A DNA stretch of 64,000 bases. It comes from Desulfovibrionaceae bacterium. Its GTDB lineage: Bacteria > Desulfobacterota > Desulfovibrionia > Desulfovibrionales > Desulfovibrionaceae. Position numbers and translations under genes: made by a program. The stretch lies in NCBI GenBank assembly GCA_015709205.1, contig JACCQO010000006.1:1-64000 (forward strand), read 5' to 3'. Numbering within the stretch: the stretch's first letter is position 1; every line of letters begins with the position of its first letter. Shown here one piece after another: positions 48,607 through 57,088 of this stretch. The notes beneath the pieces were generated by a model, which did no database searches, was not told the DNA's origin, and worked only from the letters and a program-made list of their open reading frames with translations.

Positions 48607-48985
48607 GATGCTTCCTTGCCGCCGCGCTGCGCGCGGCGCAGGTGTCGGACAGGGGGCGTGCCCGAAAAGGGAGGAACAGTGCCGCACGGAGACGGCGGCG
48701 CGGTGATCCCGCTGCTGACCGCCCGCCAGCGTACGTCCGATCTGGCCGAACGCACGGTCGCGGGCAGGTTCGAGCCAGGGCGCGCCATGTTCCCCCGGAA
48801 CACCCTGATTCGTCCTTTTTTAGATAATTTTTAGACTTTAGTCGCTCCTGTCAGGCGCTGTCAAGGAGTTCACAAGACCTTACCAGCCGCGCCGCAGGCG
48901 CGGCCGACCTCGCCCGGAGGCGGCATGTCCGGCACCTGGACGCTGCGCGTCTCTGCCCGGGCTCTGCGCGTTCTTGCGCCGGGCG
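48607..48985. other. 379-base gap: leader and promoter of the pilus assembly operon
   Basis: It separates the ExeA-like gene from mshE-like, both on minus. The centre has an AT-rich promoter-like stretch. The 220 bases of predicted leader next to mshE contain no credible gene; a short GC-rich frame at 48603-48803 on minus has no support. CTGTCA is repeated with 10-base period at 48848-48863. Confidence 0.6.
48835..48864 (-). promoter_or_regulatory. Putative sigma-70 promoter of the pilus assembly operon
   Basis: An exact TTGACA (48864-48859) and TAAAGT (48840-48835), 18-base spacer, in an AT-rich patch. Predicted start near 48829 gives a leader of about 220 bases. Confidence 0.55.
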
Positions 48986-50542
48986 TCACTTCTCGGCGGC
49001 CAGGGCCTCCAGCCAGAGTTGGGTGGCCGCGTCCGGCGCGCCCGTGGCCTGCAGGCCGTGCTGCACCTGGAAGGCGTGCACCGCGCGCCAGGTGCCCGAG
49101 CCCACGGAGCCGTCGATGGACCGGCGGTAGAGGCCGAACCGTTTCAGGTAGCCCTGCAGGGTGCGGATTTCCGGGCCCTTGTAGTCGGGATAGTAGTCGT
49201 CGAGCACGAGCTTGGGCCGCCAGAAGGCCACGTAGGCCGGGCCGGTGCCCGTGACGGAATTCCAGTCCATGGCCTGGTAGGCCGCGCCGCGCCCGGGCGG
49301 CAGGGTTTCGAGCCCGGCGCACATCCAGCCCGCGGGCAGGGCGGCGGTCACGCCGCCGAAACGGCCGGTGTGCGCGGCCTCGACCAGGGGGCCGCGCAAC
49401 GCCTCCAGGCCCAGGGGCGGCAGGAAGGCGTCCAATGTTGCGGCGAGTTCCGCGGTGGGCGCGGGGGAGGAGTCCGTGGCGGCCGTGCTCTTGTCGGTGG
49501 GCGCAGGCGCGGGCGGCGTGGCGGCGTGGGGGGGCAGGGCGGCGGCGGCCGGCTTGGCCGTCGCGGGCGCGGCCCGCTGCGCGGGGCGCAGCAGGTCCAG
49601 GGGCGGGGTGCGCGAAAAGGCGAAGAGCGCGGCCACGGAGACGATCACCACGGCCACGAGGGCGGCGGCCGTGCGCCACATGGCGCAGCGGAAGCGGTGG
49701 CGCTGCATGCGCTCGGCGATCTCCACCTGGCAGGGGGTGATGTCCTTGAGCGCCTCGCGGACCACGGCCAGGGTGATGCCCCGTTCGTTCAGGGCGACCA
49801 TGGCGTAGAGCGCCTTTTCCATGATCAGGTTGATCATCCGCAGGTTGCCCAGGGAGGCCGTGTAGACCATGTCCAGGGCCTTGCCCTCCAGCTCGTGCTG
49901 GGAGCCCGCGCTCTTGAACTTGAAGTTCACGTAGCCGCCGGTCTCCTCGCGCGAAAGGTGGGGCAGTTCCTCGAAGATGTTGATGCGGCTTCTGAGCTGG
50001 CGCAGTTCCGGCTGCCAGAGCCGGGCCTTGAGCTCGGGCTGGCCCACGAGCAGGATCTGCACGAGCTTGTTGCCCTCCAGTTCCAGGTTGGAGAGCATGC
50101 GCAGCACTTCGAGGGTGGACAGGTCCAGGTTGTGGGCCTCGTCGATGATGATCGCGCAGTTCTTGCCCGCGCGGTGGTTTTCCAGGAAGAACTGGTGCAG
50201 GATGTCGATGGTCGCGGAGATGTTCGAGCCGGGCGGCACGTCCAGGCCGAAGTCGCGCGCCACGGCCTGCAGGATCTCGTCCTTGGAGAGCACGGTGTTG
50301 AAGATCCAGGCCGTGGCGAGGTTCTCGCGGCCCAGGGCCCCGAGGAGCTGGAGCAGCAGGCTGGTCTTGCCCAGGCCGACCTCGCCGATGAGCACGAGAA
50401 AGCCCTTGCGCGAGGTCAGGGCGTAGAGGAACTCGTCGAGGATGCGCTTGGTGGCCGAGGTGTGGAAGTAGTGCACGCTGCACGCGCCCGCGGGAAAGGG
50501 GTTGCTCTCCAGGCCCAGGGCGGTCAAGATTTGCGAGGACAT
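48986..50542 (-). CDS. MshM/ExeA-like AAA ATPase with C-terminal peptidoglycan-binding domain
   Basis: A 518-residue protein. Residues 1 to about 270 are an ExeA/MshM-type AAA ATPase with Walker A GEVGLGKT (53-60) and AIIIDEAHNLDLSTLE. A helix follows (about 288-307, TAAALVAVVIVSVAALFAF), then a Pro/Ala linker, and a C-terminal peptidoglycan-binding fold (about 450-510, IRTLQGYLKRFGLY and SIDGSVGSGTWRAVHAFQ). As in ExeA, the domain may open or mark the cell wall for the secretin. Start ATG 50542 with GGAG upstream. Confidence 0.9.
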   Translation of the reverse strand: MSSQILTALGLESNPFPAGACSVHYFHTSATKRILDEFLYALTSRKGFLVLIGEVGLGKTSLLLQLLGALGRENLATAWIFNTVLSKDEILQAVARDFGLDVPPGSNISATIDILHQFFLENHRAGKNCAIIIDEAHNLDLSTLEVLRMLSNLELEGNKLVQILLVGQPELKARLWQPELRQLRSRINIFEELPHLSREETGGYVNFKFKSAGSQHELEGKALDMVYTASLGNLRMINLIMEKALYAMVALNERGITLAVVREALKDITPCQVEIAERMQRHRFRCAMWRTAAALVAVVIVSVAALFAFSRTPPLDLLRPAQRAAPATAKPAAAALPPHAATPPAPAPTDKSTAATDSSPAPTAELAATLDAFLPPLGLEALRGPLVEAAHTGRFGGVTAALPAGWMCAGLETLPPGRGAAYQAMDWNSVTGTGPAYVAFWRPKLVLDDYYPDYKGPEIRTLQGYLKRFGLYRRSIDGSVGSGTWRAVHAFQVQHGLQATGAPDAATQLWLEALAAEK

Positions 50543-50568
50543 CCTGTCTCCGGGCAAGGGTGCGCGCC

Positions 50569-50597
50569 TTGCCAAACGGGGGTCGTTGGGGCATGAT
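50569..50597 (+). promoter_or_regulatory. Putative promoter of the prepilin operon
   Basis: TTGCCA (50569-50574) and CATGAT (50592-50597), 17-base spacer. Transcription near 50604 would exclude the two earlier in-frame starts of the first prepilin gene and leave ATG 50632. Confidence 0.35.
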
Positions 50598-50631
50598 TTA
50601 CAAAGTTGGACAACTGCTGAAGCGGACGATA

Positions 50632-51360
50632 ATGCATCCAGGAGCGCTTTTCAACGCATTGTGCGCCGCGGGCGGCAAAACGCCCGCGCCCGGTCGCGGA
50701 ATCACGTCCTGCGGAGCCCGCGTCCATGCCCGGCGCGCGGGCCATGTCCGGCGCGGCTTCACGCTCCTCGAGTTGGCCATCGTCATGGTCATCATGGGCG
50801 TGCTGATCGCCGTGGGCGTGGGCTCGTGGCTGTCCATGACCGAGGGGCGGCGCATCGCCAAGACGGTCTCGGACCTGGCCAAGGTCAAGGAATGTCTGGT
50901 CAAGCGGGCCTACTACAGCGGGCGCTACCCCTCCTACAGCGCGAACCTGGACTGCTCCGGCTCCTATTCCCACGACGCGGACGTGGACGAATGCCTCTGC
51001 GGCGTGGGCGGCAAGGACGCCTGGGACGGGGACCTGTACTTTCTGGAAGGGGTCCGCTCCGTGAACCAGGGGCTGCATGATCAGGCCCTGGTCGCCGACA
51101 AGGCCGAGGGCGTTAGCCGGACCACCCCGTCGTTGCTGGATTCCTCGGTGCTGGACAAACAGGGGCCGCGCTACGACGTGGCCTTCGTGCTCATCAGTTG
51201 GGGCAAGGACGGCGCGCCCGACGACACGAGCTACGGCGCGCGCCTGTCTGCCACCGAGCAGGCGAACTACATGACCGCGCAACCGGATTTCAGCGGCAAC
51301 ACGGACGACATCCATCTCGTGGTCACGTCACGGGAACTGCTCGCGGCGCTCAAACGCTAG
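50632..51360 (+). CDS. Prepilin-type minor pilin with long leader
   Basis: A 242-residue prepilin from ATG 50632. Leader of 42 residues ends RRG, then FTLLELAIVMVIMGVLIAVG with Glu at +5. The ectodomain has several Cys (NLDCSGSYS, ECLCGVGG). No in-frame start lies nearer the cleavage site, so the long leader is real or the true start is an unusual codon. Earlier ATG starts (50593 and the GTG/ATG near 50560) would lengthen it further. First of three prepilin genes; a minor-pilin role is inferred. Confidence 0.78.
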   Translation: MHPGALFNALCAAGGKTPAPGRGITSCGARVHARRAGHVRRGFTLLELAIVMVIMGVLIAVGVGSWLSMTEGRRIAKTVSDLAKVKECLVKRAYYSGRYPSYSANLDCSGSYSHDADVDECLCGVGGKDAWDGDLYFLEGVRSVNQGLHDQALVADKAEGVSRTTPSLLDSSVLDKQGPRYDVAFVLISWGKDGAPDDTSYGARLSATEQANYMTAQPDFSGNTDDIHLVVTSRELLAALKR

Positions 51361-51385
51361 GCCCGCCGGGGCGCAAGGGGGGATC

Positions 51386-52945
51386 ATGCATCGCCGAGGC
51401 TTCACCCTGATAGAAATGGCCATCGTGCTCGTCGTCATGGGGGTGATCACCGCCATTCTCGTGCCCACGGTCGTCAACGTCATCCGGCGCGAGAAGATCT
51501 CCCAGGGCAAGATCGGCGTGGCCTCGATCCGCGACCAGCTCATCGGCTACGCCATCGACGAGGAAAAGTTGCCCGACGACGCCGGGGCGGCTCCCTACGC
51601 GGGCGTCGCCGACCTCGGCAACCCCGTGGACGTGTGGGGCAAGAGCTATGCCTACCGGGTCAATCCCGAGCTCGACAAGACGACGCTGGAGGCCAACTCC
51701 AAGACCCTTTGCGACATGGTTTCGACCAACACCGCGGTCCAGGATGGACTGCAGGTGACAAACAGCGGCGGCACGGTCAAGGCCGTGGCCTTCGTGGCCG
51801 TGAGCGGCGGGCCCGACGGGGTCATCGATACCGATCTCACGGACAACACGTCGCCCTATGTCGTCGACATCCAGTCCACGGCCGTGGACGACGACCTCGT
51901 GGAGTACGTGACGCTCACGCACCTCAAGGCCCTGCTGAACTGCGGGACCACGGGCGGCAGCGGCGGCGGCGACATCGGCGGTGAACCGCAGGTGACCTTC
52001 GCCGACAACATCGACGAGTTCAACAACCCCACGAACAACGATGCCATCGGCGGCATCAACGTGGACCAGACCGCCAAGACCATCACCCTGCAGCACAACT
52101 ACTGGGGCGAGACCAGCTCCTGCATCTGGTACGAGGGCGACAACGCGGACGGCGACTGCACCTCGGGCAACTGCGACTTCGACAAGTCGATCATGGTCTA
52201 TTTCAAGTTCAAGTCCGACACCGATATGTGGGACCAGATAACCACGGGCATGGACGACGGCGGGTTCACCTTCGCCCTGATCTCCACGAACGACATAGCC
52301 ACCTATCTGCCCTGCGGGTCCAAGGACGCCGCCGACCTGGGCTTTGCCGGGTACCGTTCGGGCACGGACGCCATCGACCCGCCCAAGATCGCCGTGGAGT
52401 TCGACCTGCACCCCAGCGGCAACGACAAGGGGGAGTTCGCCGACACCTGGTATACGGACATCCGCCGCCATTACGGCATCGTCTACTGGGGCAACACCAA
52501 CACGGATAACGACGACAACCGCCACGGCGACGACGGCGATTCGGACGGCGGGGCCAACCCCGCTTTTCTGACGACCGGCGATTACGTGGGCTACGCGGCC
52601 ACGGACGCCATCTACAAGTTCGACAACCATCCTTCGACCACCAACCAGAACATCGCCGACGACTGGTTCACGGACACCCGCGAGTACGAGACGCGCATCC
52701 AGTTCACCAAGGACGGCAGCGTGGTCAACGCCACGGCCTGGCTGCGGCGCGACCCTTCGGACACGACCCTGTCGGACATGACCTCGCCGTACTCCTCGGA
52801 CGGCAACTACAAGATCTTCTGGTCCAAGACCTTCCCGGCCGAGACCATCGCCAAGCTGGGCCGGGTGCGCTTCGGCTGGACCATGTCCCGCGGCCAGGCC
52901 GGCGGCAACATCGTCATCAGCGACTTCGCCCTGCGCTTCGACTAG
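51386..52945 (+). CDS. Pseudopilin fused to an L-type lectin-like domain (first copy)
   Basis: A 519-residue protein. A 5-residue leader (MHRRG) precedes FTLIEMAIVLVVMGVITAIL, with Glu at +5. A pilin-like domain with GYAIDEEKLPDDAG follows to about residue 185. After a Gly-rich linker (GTTGGSGGGDIGG) a beta-rich domain (about 205-519) has CIWYEGDNADGDCTSGNC, GFTFALIS, PKIAVEFDLHP and VRFGWT, like legume-type lectins where the EFD acidic residues bind calcium. AAGGGGGG precedes the ATG. Likely a pilus-tip or minor-pilin adhesin for glycans; ligand unknown. Confidence 0.85.
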   Translation: MHRRGFTLIEMAIVLVVMGVITAILVPTVVNVIRREKISQGKIGVASIRDQLIGYAIDEEKLPDDAGAAPYAGVADLGNPVDVWGKSYAYRVNPELDKTTLEANSKTLCDMVSTNTAVQDGLQVTNSGGTVKAVAFVAVSGGPDGVIDTDLTDNTSPYVVDIQSTAVDDDLVEYVTLTHLKALLNCGTTGGSGGGDIGGEPQVTFADNIDEFNNPTNNDAIGGINVDQTAKTITLQHNYWGETSSCIWYEGDNADGDCTSGNCDFDKSIMVYFKFKSDTDMWDQITTGMDDGGFTFALISTNDIATYLPCGSKDAADLGFAGYRSGTDAIDPPKIAVEFDLHPSGNDKGEFADTWYTDIRRHYGIVYWGNTNTDNDDNRHGDDGDSDGGANPAFLTTGDYVGYAATDAIYKFDNHPSTTNQNIADDWFTDTREYETRIQFTKDGSVVNATAWLRRDPSDTTLSDMTSPYSSDGNYKIFWSKTFPAETIAKLGRVRFGWTMSRGQAGGNIVISDFALRFD

Positions 52946-52960
52946 CCCACGGAGTACGCC

Positions 52961-54523
52961 ATGCCCCGCCGCAGCCATTTTCCCGCAACGCCTTCCGTCC
53001 CGGGCGCGCGCGGTTTTTCGCTCATCGAGATGGCCGTGATCCTGGTCATTCTCGGCCTCGTCCTGGCCACGGTGCTGCCCCGGGTGGTGGAGACCATGCA
53101 GGAGGAGATCGCCAAGGGCGAGCGCACCGACGTGCAGGCCGTGCGTGACGAGGTGGTGGGCTACGCCATCGACAACTGCGCCCTGCCGGACGACCTGGAG
53201 GCGCTCAAGGACTATTCGGCCCACGCCGCCGCCAAGTTCGGCGGCGAAATCTATTATTATGTGGACGGCAACTTGACCAAGACCGCCCGCGATACGAATG
53301 GTACTACTATTGATAATACCAGCGACGGCGCCTTCACGGTGAGCAAGGGGGGCGAGAGTACCGACGACGTGGCCTTCATCGTGGCCTCCAAGGGCAGAAA
53401 CAAGAGTGTCGACACGACCCTTGCCGCCAACACGCTCACGGTCCCGGCCTACGAGAAGAACGTCAGCGACGACATGGTCGCGTTTGCCACGCTTTCGTAT
53501 CTCAAGGGCGTGACCGCCAACTGCGAGGGAGGCGGGGGAGGATCGTCGAGCGGCGACGTGAGTTTCGACAGCAACATGGACGGGTTCACGGCCAACGTGG
53601 GGTTCACCACCTCCTCGCCCACTTCGCCGACCATCACCGTGGACACCTCGAGCAAGACCATCAGCCTGGGCAACAACATCTACAACGGCGCGGGCTGCGC
53701 GTGGTACCAGGGTGAATCGGCCTCGGGCAACTGCGACAACGGCAACTGCACCTTCGGCGCGGGCATCCGCGCTGTGTTCGAGTTCGAGTTCGATTCCTCC
53801 TCCAACGGCGACGGCTTCGTCTTCGGCATCATCAGCGGCGAGCACAACAACGCCACCTCCTGCGGCGGCAACGCCGGATCGAGCCAGGGCGAGCTCCTGG
53901 GCTGGGCCGGAGACGGCGTGGACGACCGGGGGCTGGTGGCCCCCAAGCTGGGCATCGAGTTCGACACCTACTACAACGACTGCGGCGGCAACCTCTGCAA
54001 CGCGGGCAGCCGTTGCGACTACGCCGCGCGCGACCACGCGGCCTACGTCTACTGGGGCACCAACGCCCCGGACTGCGGCAGCGGAAGTTTTCAGGACGAC
54101 AACCGCCACGGCGCGGGCTCCGGCGCGGCCGACCAGCCCGCCAACGACCGCAATTCCGACTGGAGTTCGGGAACGAACACGGGCCTGGACGGCTACCTGC
54201 AGCTCAGCGGTTCCTCGGACTGGATGGAGGACGCCTCGGAGCCGTGGGTGCTGCGCATCGACGTCTTCCGCAACCAGACCGCCAACGCCGACGGCAACTA
54301 CGGTTACGAACTGCGCGCCTGGCTTTCGGCCAAGAGCGCCATGCCGGACGGGTTCGACGACATGAGCACGGACTATGCGCAGAGCCCGCAGATCTGGGAC
54401 TCCATCGAACTGACCCCGACCCTGCACCACGCCCTGAACTACGTCTTTTTCGGCTGGACCGAGGCCACGGGCGCGGCCACCCAGGTCATCACCCTGCGCA
54501 ATTTCCGCCTGGGTTTTCGCTAA
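52961..54523 (+). CDS. Pseudopilin fused to an L-type lectin-like domain (second copy)
   Basis: A 520-residue paralogue of the preceding gene, 15 bases after it. The 18-residue leader ends ARG, then FSLIEMAVILVILGLVLATV. GYAIDNCALPDD matches the copy upstream. After linker CEGGGGGSSSGD, the lectin-like domain shows CAWYQGESASGNCDNGNC, GFVFGIIS, PKLGIEFDTYY, DDNRHG and YVFFGWT. CxWYxGxxxxGxCxxGNC is shared by both copies. GGAG precedes ATG 52961. The two genes probably arose by tandem duplication and give two specificities. Confidence 0.85.
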   Translation: MPRRSHFPATPSVPGARGFSLIEMAVILVILGLVLATVLPRVVETMQEEIAKGERTDVQAVRDEVVGYAIDNCALPDDLEALKDYSAHAAAKFGGEIYYYVDGNLTKTARDTNGTTIDNTSDGAFTVSKGGESTDDVAFIVASKGRNKSVDTTLAANTLTVPAYEKNVSDDMVAFATLSYLKGVTANCEGGGGGSSSGDVSFDSNMDGFTANVGFTTSSPTSPTITVDTSSKTISLGNNIYNGAGCAWYQGESASGNCDNGNCTFGAGIRAVFEFEFDSSSNGDGFVFGIISGEHNNATSCGGNAGSSQGELLGWAGDGVDDRGLVAPKLGIEFDTYYNDCGGNLCNAGSRCDYAARDHAAYVYWGTNAPDCGSGSFQDDNRHGAGSGAADQPANDRNSDWSSGTNTGLDGYLQLSGSSDWMEDASEPWVLRIDVFRNQTANADGNYGYELRAWLSAKSAMPDGFDDMSTDYAQSPQIWDSIELTPTLHHALNYVFFGWTEATGAATQVITLRNFRLGFR

Positions 54524-54551
54524 CAGGCCCGGCCGCGCCGCGCGCAAGAAA

Positions 54552-54585
54552 GGCCCCCTCCCGTCGCCGGGAGGGGGCCTTCTTC
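54552..54585. terminator. Intrinsic terminator after the prepilin operon
   Basis: A 12-bp perfect stem GGCCCCCTCCCG/CGGGAGGGGGCC with a 4-base loop, followed by TTCTTC on plus, 28 bases after the stop at 54523. The opposite strand has TTTCTT, so it may act both ways. Confidence 0.85.
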
Positions 54586-54638
54586 GTTGCGTCGCACGCG
54601 CGCCTTCGCCGCAGGCGCGCCAAAAGGTTTGGGAGAGT

Positions 54639-54668
54639 CCGGAGAACCCTTTTCAAAGGGTTCTCCGG
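54639..54668 (-). terminator. Perfect 14-bp hairpin after the disulfide reductase gene
   Basis: CCGGAGAACCCTTT (54639-54652) pairs with 54655-54668 around a 2-base loop, 19 bases beyond the minus-strand stop at 54687. CCAAAAGG follows nearby, as in the hairpin at the left end of the window. Confidence 0.75.
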
Positions 54669-54686
54669 CCGCCGGAGGCCTCCTCT

Positions 54687-56393
54687 CTAGGGTTCGCCGC
54701 CCCACTTCTTCAGCGCGGCCATGCCGCCGTGCAGGTTGGTGCTGCGCACGCCCTTGTGGTCGAGCATGATCTGGGCCTCGTAGGAGCGCGCCCCGGTGTT
54801 GCAGACCAGGATGACGTCCCTGTCGCGCGGGATCTCGTCCAGCCGCTCGTAGATCTGGCCCTGGGGGATGTTGTGCCAGTGGGCGGGGTGCTTTTCCATG
54901 TACTTGTTCGCGTCCCCGGCCTCGCGGCAGTCCAGGAAGAAGTACCGGCCGGATTCGCGTTCGTTCCACAGCTCGCGGAACTTGTCCGGGCCCACGCCGC
55001 GGTTCAGGCCCGCCAGGGCGTTGTCGGCCATGTTGGCCAGGGTGTTGAGGATGTCCACGGCCGAGGAGAAGGGCGGCGAGTAGGCCATTTCCAGGTTGGA
55101 GATGTCCGCCACCGTGGGCCGGTACTTGAGGGTCGCGGCCACGGCGTTGATGCGCCCGACCATGGCGTCGCCCGCGCTGCCGAAGCCCTGGATGCCCAGG
55201 ATCTGGCGCGTGGTGCGGTCCACGACCAGCTCCAGGGTCATGAGCTCCTTGGTGGGATAGAAGTGCGCGCGGTCGAGCTGGACCAGGAGCACGGACATGG
55301 CGTCGTAGTCGCTCATCAGCGCGGTTTCCAGGCTCATGCCCGCCCCGGCCATGGAGGATTCGAAGATCTTGCAGACCCAGGAGCCCACCGCGCCCTCGAA
55401 CCGGGCGTCGCCGCCCGCGAGGTTGGTGCCCACCACGCGGCCCTGGCGGTTGGCCATGGAGCCCATGGGCAGATAGAGGGTGGACCCGCTGATCTGGTTC
55501 TTGACGACCACGCAGTCGCCCGCGGCGAAGATGTCCGGGTCGCTGGTGCGCATGCCCTCGTCCACCAGGATGCCGCCGCGGTCGTGACAGGCCAGCCCGG
55601 CCTCGCGCGCCAGCACGTCGTTGGGCACCACGCCCGCGCTGATGATCACCACGTCGGCCTCGATGGTCCGCTTGCTGGTGATCACGCGGCGCACGTGGCC
55701 GTCCTCGCCTTCCAGGGCCTTGACCTGCTCCTCGAAGTGGAAGGTGACGCCGTTTTCCTCCATGTGCGTCTGGCCCATGTGCGCCAGGGCGGAGCTGATG
55801 TAGCGCGGCATGAGCTGGTCCGCGATCTCCACCACCGTGGTCTCGATGGACCACATGTCCGAGAAGGCCTCGGCCATCTCCAGGCCGATGAAGCCCGCGC
55901 CCACGATCACGGCCTTGGACGCGCCGTTCTTGGTGACCTCGTCGCGGATGCGCACGGCCTCGTAGGGGTTGGAGACGTAGCTGACGCCCTTGAGCCCTTC
56001 GCCCGGGAGGTTCAGCCTGCGCGGGGCCGCGCCCGTGGCGATGACCAGCTTGTCGTAGTCCAGCGCGCCGTCCTTTCCGGTCTTGTGGTCGCGGATGTAG
56101 ACCTTCTTGGCCTCGCGGTCGATGGACGTGGCCTCGACCATGGTCATGGTATCCACATCCTTGCATTCCTTGAAGAACTTCTCGTCGCGGACCATGTGGA
56201 AGCTGGTCGTGCGCAGCTGCATGGCCTCGGAGACGTCGCCGGAGACGTAATAGGGGATGCCGCATCCCCCGTAGGAGATGACGTCGCTCTTGTCGATCAT
56301 GGTGACGCGGGAGCCGGGCTCCAGCCGCTTGAAGCGGCAGGCGGACTTGGGGCCCGCGGCCACCGCGCCGATGACCACTACGTGTTGGGACAT
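54687..56393 (-). CDS. CoA-disulfide/polysulfide reductase with C-terminal rhodanese
   Basis: A 568-residue FAD/NAD(P) flavoprotein of the Cdr/NADH oxidase group fused to a rhodanese. The redox Cys is C44 in YGGCGIPYYV; GAGFIGLEMAEAF binds NAD(P)H and DPDIFAAGDC binds FAD. The C-terminal rhodanese (about 460-568) has its Cys in VCNTGARS (C531). Such Npsr-type enzymes reduce CoA-persulfide, CoA disulfide or polysulfide with NADH. AAGGAAG precedes ATG 56393. It is the last gene of the hmc regulatory block; the inverted repeat GCCGACC-G-GGTCGGC at 56414-56428 lies just upstream. Confidence 0.92.
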   Translation of the reverse strand: MSQHVVVIGAVAAGPKSACRFKRLEPGSRVTMIDKSDVISYGGCGIPYYVSGDVSEAMQLRTTSFHMVRDEKFFKECKDVDTMTMVEATSIDREAKKVYIRDHKTGKDGALDYDKLVIATGAAPRRLNLPGEGLKGVSYVSNPYEAVRIRDEVTKNGASKAVIVGAGFIGLEMAEAFSDMWSIETTVVEIADQLMPRYISSALAHMGQTHMEENGVTFHFEEQVKALEGEDGHVRRVITSKRTIEADVVIISAGVVPNDVLAREAGLACHDRGGILVDEGMRTSDPDIFAAGDCVVVKNQISGSTLYLPMGSMANRQGRVVGTNLAGGDARFEGAVGSWVCKIFESSMAGAGMSLETALMSDYDAMSVLLVQLDRAHFYPTKELMTLELVVDRTTRQILGIQGFGSAGDAMVGRINAVAATLKYRPTVADISNLEMAYSPPFSSAVDILNTLANMADNALAGLNRGVGPDKFRELWNERESGRYFFLDCREAGDANKYMEKHPAHWHNIPQGQIYERLDEIPRDRDVILVCNTGARSYEAQIMLDHKGVRSTNLHGGMAALKKWGGEP

Positions 56394-56535
56394 GGGTACG
56401 CTTCCTTGTGTTCGCCGACCGGGTCGGCGTTTGGGGTGCGATCCGTGGGGCGCGCCGGTCGGTCGCGGCGCGCGCGGAGAGACGTTGGGTGTCGGCGGGA
56501 TGCTACCATGACGGGAAGTGCAAGTGAAGGGTCAA

Positions 56536-56558
56536 GAAAAACAGACCGTTGCGGTCTG
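56536..56558 (-). terminator. Intrinsic terminator after rrf2
   Basis: CAGACCG/CGGTCTG stem with 3-base loop followed by TTTTTCTT on minus, directly past the stop at 56573. It separates rrf2 from the disulfide reductase gene. Confidence 0.85.
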
Positions 56559-56572
56559 GTACCCCGTCCCGG

Positions 56573-57088
56573 TCAGGAGGCGGCCCCGGGGCCCGGGCCG
56601 CCCGGGGAAGCGGGCGCGGCCGGGGGAACGGCGGGCGGCACGGGCCGCGTGGCGGCCAGCTCCATGCGCGGGCAGCGCCGCGCGTCGGCGGCCAGGTCGG
56701 CCAGGGTCACGGAACGCAGGTGGTCGTACATCACGGCCGAGGCCCGCGACCAGATGGTCCGGCACAGGCACACGGCGCGGCGTTCGCAGCGGCCCTCGCC
56801 CCGGCCGCAATCCAGCAGCCGCGAGGTGTCCTCGCCTTCCAGGGCGCGCACGATGTCGCCCACGGTGATCTCCGCGGCCGGACGGCTCAGGCGGTGGCCG
56901 CCCGTGGGCCCGCGCTTGGAGCGCAGGAATCCGGCCGCCTTGAGCTCATGTACGAGTTTTTCTAGATATTTCGGAGAGATATCCTGACGGCGCGCGATGT
57001 CCTTGACGCGCACCGGGCCTTCGTCGGAGTTGAGGGCGATGTCCAGGAGCAGGCGGGTGCCGTAACGGCTTTTGGTGGTCAGCTTCAT
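56573..57088 (-). CDS. rrf2: Rrf2-family transcriptional regulator
   Basis: A 171-residue winged-helix regulator. KLTTKSRYGTRLLLDIALN and IARRQDISPKYLEKLV form the DNA-binding part. A Cys cluster at C94, C101, C107 and C109 could hold an Fe-S cluster as in IscR/NsrR. The C-terminus is a Pro/Ala-rich tail. AAGGA precedes ATG 57088. Rrf2 is the founding member encoded after hmc in Desulfovibrio vulgaris, where Rrf1/Rrf2 affect hmc expression; here other signalling genes intervene. Confidence 0.92.
   Translation of the reverse strand: MKLTTKSRYGTRLLLDIALNSDEGPVRVKDIARRQDISPKYLEKLVHELKAAGFLRSKRGPTGGHRLSRPAAEITVGDIVRALEGEDTSRLLDCGRGEGRCERRAVCLCRTIWSRASAVMYDHLRSVTLADLAADARRCPRMELAATRPVPPAVPPAAPASPGGPGPGAAS

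Noticed and set aside
48603..48803. Possible 66-residue gene before the mshE-like gene
   Set aside because: No ribosome-binding site, no recognisable motif; it overlaps the mshE start and leader.
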